The position numbers and the translations under genes are program-made. A stretch of 14,420 nucleotides of DNA, from positions 1 to 14,420 of the forward strand of contig JAJONP010000039.1 of the NCBI GenBank assembly GCA_021323555.1. Reading direction: 5' to 3'. Shown here one piece after another: positions 13,468-14,420 of the stretch (the stretch's first letter is position 1; each line of letters starts with the position of its first letter). This DNA is from Gammaproteobacteria bacterium. GTDB taxonomy: Bacteria > Pseudomonadota > Gammaproteobacteria > DSM-16500. Below the pieces are notes generated by a model that did not search any database, was not told where the DNA came from, and saw only the letters and a program-made list of their open reading frames with translations.

Positions 13468-14031
13468 GTGGGTACACGAACATTACAAATGGCTACACCC
13501 TCTAAACAAGTTATAAGCCTTGCTAAAGCAATTACATTGGATGTATTTAATCAAAGATTACAGCAGGTTGATTTAACCGTAGCGCAAGCATATAGCGAAA
13601 TCAAAAAGCTGGATCAGCAAATTGATAGTGCAACAAATAAATTGATTGAGGCAAAAAGTACAGCGGTACAAGCTGCTTTGGAAAAGAAAATCGAGGAATT
13701 GGAGCAGCAACGCCATCATGTCCAGCATTCAATCGATAACCTTAGTAACCATCAAATTGATTTTGGAACCGTTCTAAACGCTGTGATGACATTCATAGAA
13801 AACCCGCATGACGCTTGGGTTCGCGGGGATTTAAAGCAGAAGAAATTGGTTCAAAGATTAGTGTTTACGAGGCCGATTGCATTACACCCATCTCAGCCCA
13901 TTGGAACCGCTGATTTATCCTTACCATTCAAGATGTTAAGTGATATTTCCAGCGGAAAAAAGCAATTGGTGGAGGCGGCGGGAATTGAACCCGCGTCCGT
14001 AAATTCTCTACTCTTGGATCTACATGCATAG
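13468..14031 (+). pseudogene. C-terminal remnant of a large serine recombinase, reading into ssrA
   Basis: The frame, open from just after TAA 13459-13461, starts mid-protein: TRTLQMATPSKQVISLAKAI, then a coiled-coil-like stretch (EIKKLDQQIDSATNKLIEAK, LEKKIEELEQQRHHVQHSID) and AWVRGDLKQKKLVQRLVF ... LSLPFKMLSDISSGKKQLV. This is the typical tail of phage-type large serine recombinases; the resolvase catalytic domain and zinc ribbon are missing. The last 20 or so codons (VEAAGIEPAS...) are simply the complement of the ssrA 3' end, so homology ends near 13970. It is an inactive fragment left at the integration boundary. Confidence 0.75.
13964..13973 (-). repeat. Candidate attachment-site repeat at the ssrA 3' end
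   Basis: The minus strand reads TCCACCAATT: the last seven bases (TCCACCA) are the 3' terminus of ssrA, and AATT lies at the boundary. The same ten bases recur at 10457-10466. The ssrA 3' end is a well-known target of integrating islands. Confidence 0.45.
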
Positions 14032-14397
14032 CCGAGTCTTTAAGATTTAGCGGCTTGTCATCTGACGGGCAAGGTGACAAAGTCGCGAGCCCTAACATTT
14101 TAGCAGCGAATCTCGGGCAGATTTTGCTGCGAGCTTGTATCTTATGACTCCTCTGTTAGCTTTCGCTAACTCCGTCCGTACAAGCACAGTCGGTGAGAAG
14201 TGCTGCGTCGGTTATTAAGCGACTTGTGTTTCCTCTTCACTTGCGTCAAAGAAATTGACATCGTTCTGAGCATTCACATTAACAGCAAAGTTGTCATTTT
14301 TGGCAACTATAGGATTTGTAACATTTTTTACGAGGGTAGTTACATCCTCGGCATGCCCCTCAAGCTTCGCAACCCACGTCGAAACCGGGTCGCCCCC
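13967..14397 (-). ncRNA. ssrA: tmRNA (one-piece), with an unusually long tag
   Basis: tmRNA rescues stalled ribosomes by acting first as tRNA-Ala and then as a short message. The 5' end GGGGGCG (14397-14391) pairs with CGCCTCC before the encoded ACCA ending at 13967, giving the 7-bp acceptor stem. The T arm (GGGTTCAATTCCC) and the conserved 5' blocks TTTCGACGTGGGTTGCGAAG and GGGGCATGCCGAGG are present. The resume codon GCC (14304-14302) follows the conserved TAGTT and opens a 29-codon tag to tandem TAA (14217-14212). The tag starts AKNDNFAVNV and ends SEEETQVA. The RNA is about 431 bases, longer than the roughly 360 of E. coli, mainly through this tag. TATACT at 14420-14415 could be its -10 box. 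Confidence 0.95.
14218..14304 (-). other. Proteolysis-tag reading frame inside tmRNA (29 codons)
   Basis: The frame begins GCC AAA AAT GAC AAC TTT GCT, which parallels the common opening AND-NFA of bacterial tags, and then continues far longer than usual, with NVNAQNDVNFFDASEE in the middle and TQVA at the end. Two TAA stops follow. The usual hydrophobic ending LAA or AA read by ClpXP is replaced by QVA. Confidence 0.85.
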
Positions 14398-14420
14398 TTA
14401 AGTTTTACGCAAGAAGTATA

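Noticed and set aside
13970..14031. Functional C-terminal tail of the recombinase (VEAAGIEPAS and beyond)
   Set aside because: These codons are the complement of the tmRNA acceptor stem, T arm and neighbouring RNA; the pattern is a known artefact of frames running into RNA genes.

Overview
The window is about 14.4 kb of AT-rich bacterial DNA. A one-piece tmRNA gene (ssrA) lies at the right end, which argues against most Alphaproteobacteria because they carry a permuted two-piece tmRNA. Together with the gene families present, this suggests a low-GC gammaproteobacterium. A host- or amoeba-associated member of the Legionellales would fit, but the sequence does not prove the taxon. Almost everything left of ssrA looks like accessory DNA: intact defence, resistance and antibacterial genes separated by truncated pieces of unrelated genes.

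Left to right: the end of a metallophosphoesterase (to 268). A minus-strand AAC(6')-like acetyltransferase (416-985) lies behind remnants of a GNAT and of a RibD-C/DHFR-family protein. Next is a minus-strand pair of a signal-less peptidoglycan hydrolase and an exported beta-propeller-like protein (1413-2764), which looks like an effector and its immunity protein. An AbiE-like antitoxin (2985-3416) has direct-repeat operators and a shrunken toxin remnant. Then come unidentified debris, a Fic gene cut off before its catalytic motif, and a complete class A beta-lactamase (4443-5360, minus) that abuts the cut. From 5.4 to 7.2 kb there are plus-strand fragments (VOC/YecM-like, uridine-kinase-like, GNAT, AAA ATPase) around a complete GNAT and a complete short-chain dehydrogenase. 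On the minus strand follow a fused ANT(3'')/(9)-AAC(6') gene (7166-8491), a Bcr/CflA-type drug efflux transporter (8649-9845), the C-terminal end of a carotenoid oxygenase, and the N-terminal end of a tyrosine recombinase.

The right-hand block (about 10457-13967) holds a RhuM-family gene and, overlapping its ribosome binding site, a lytic transglycosylase gene carrying two in-frame TAG codons. A membrane-anchored or periplasmic protein follows 2 bases later, making a second effector/immunity-like pair. Next is the C-terminal part of a large serine recombinase whose frame runs into the 3' end of ssrA. A 10-base direct repeat, TCCACCAATT, occurs at the ssrA 3' end and again in front of the tyrosine recombinase remnant. 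This is consistent with successive integrations at ssrA.

Four complete genes (AAC(6'), beta-lactamase, ANT-AAC fusion, MFS pump) have predicted antibiotic-resistance functions. Two modules look like contact-dependent antibacterial toxins with protection genes. The ssrA itself is unusual because it encodes a 29-codon tag. Identifications rest on remembered family motifs; no database search was possible.
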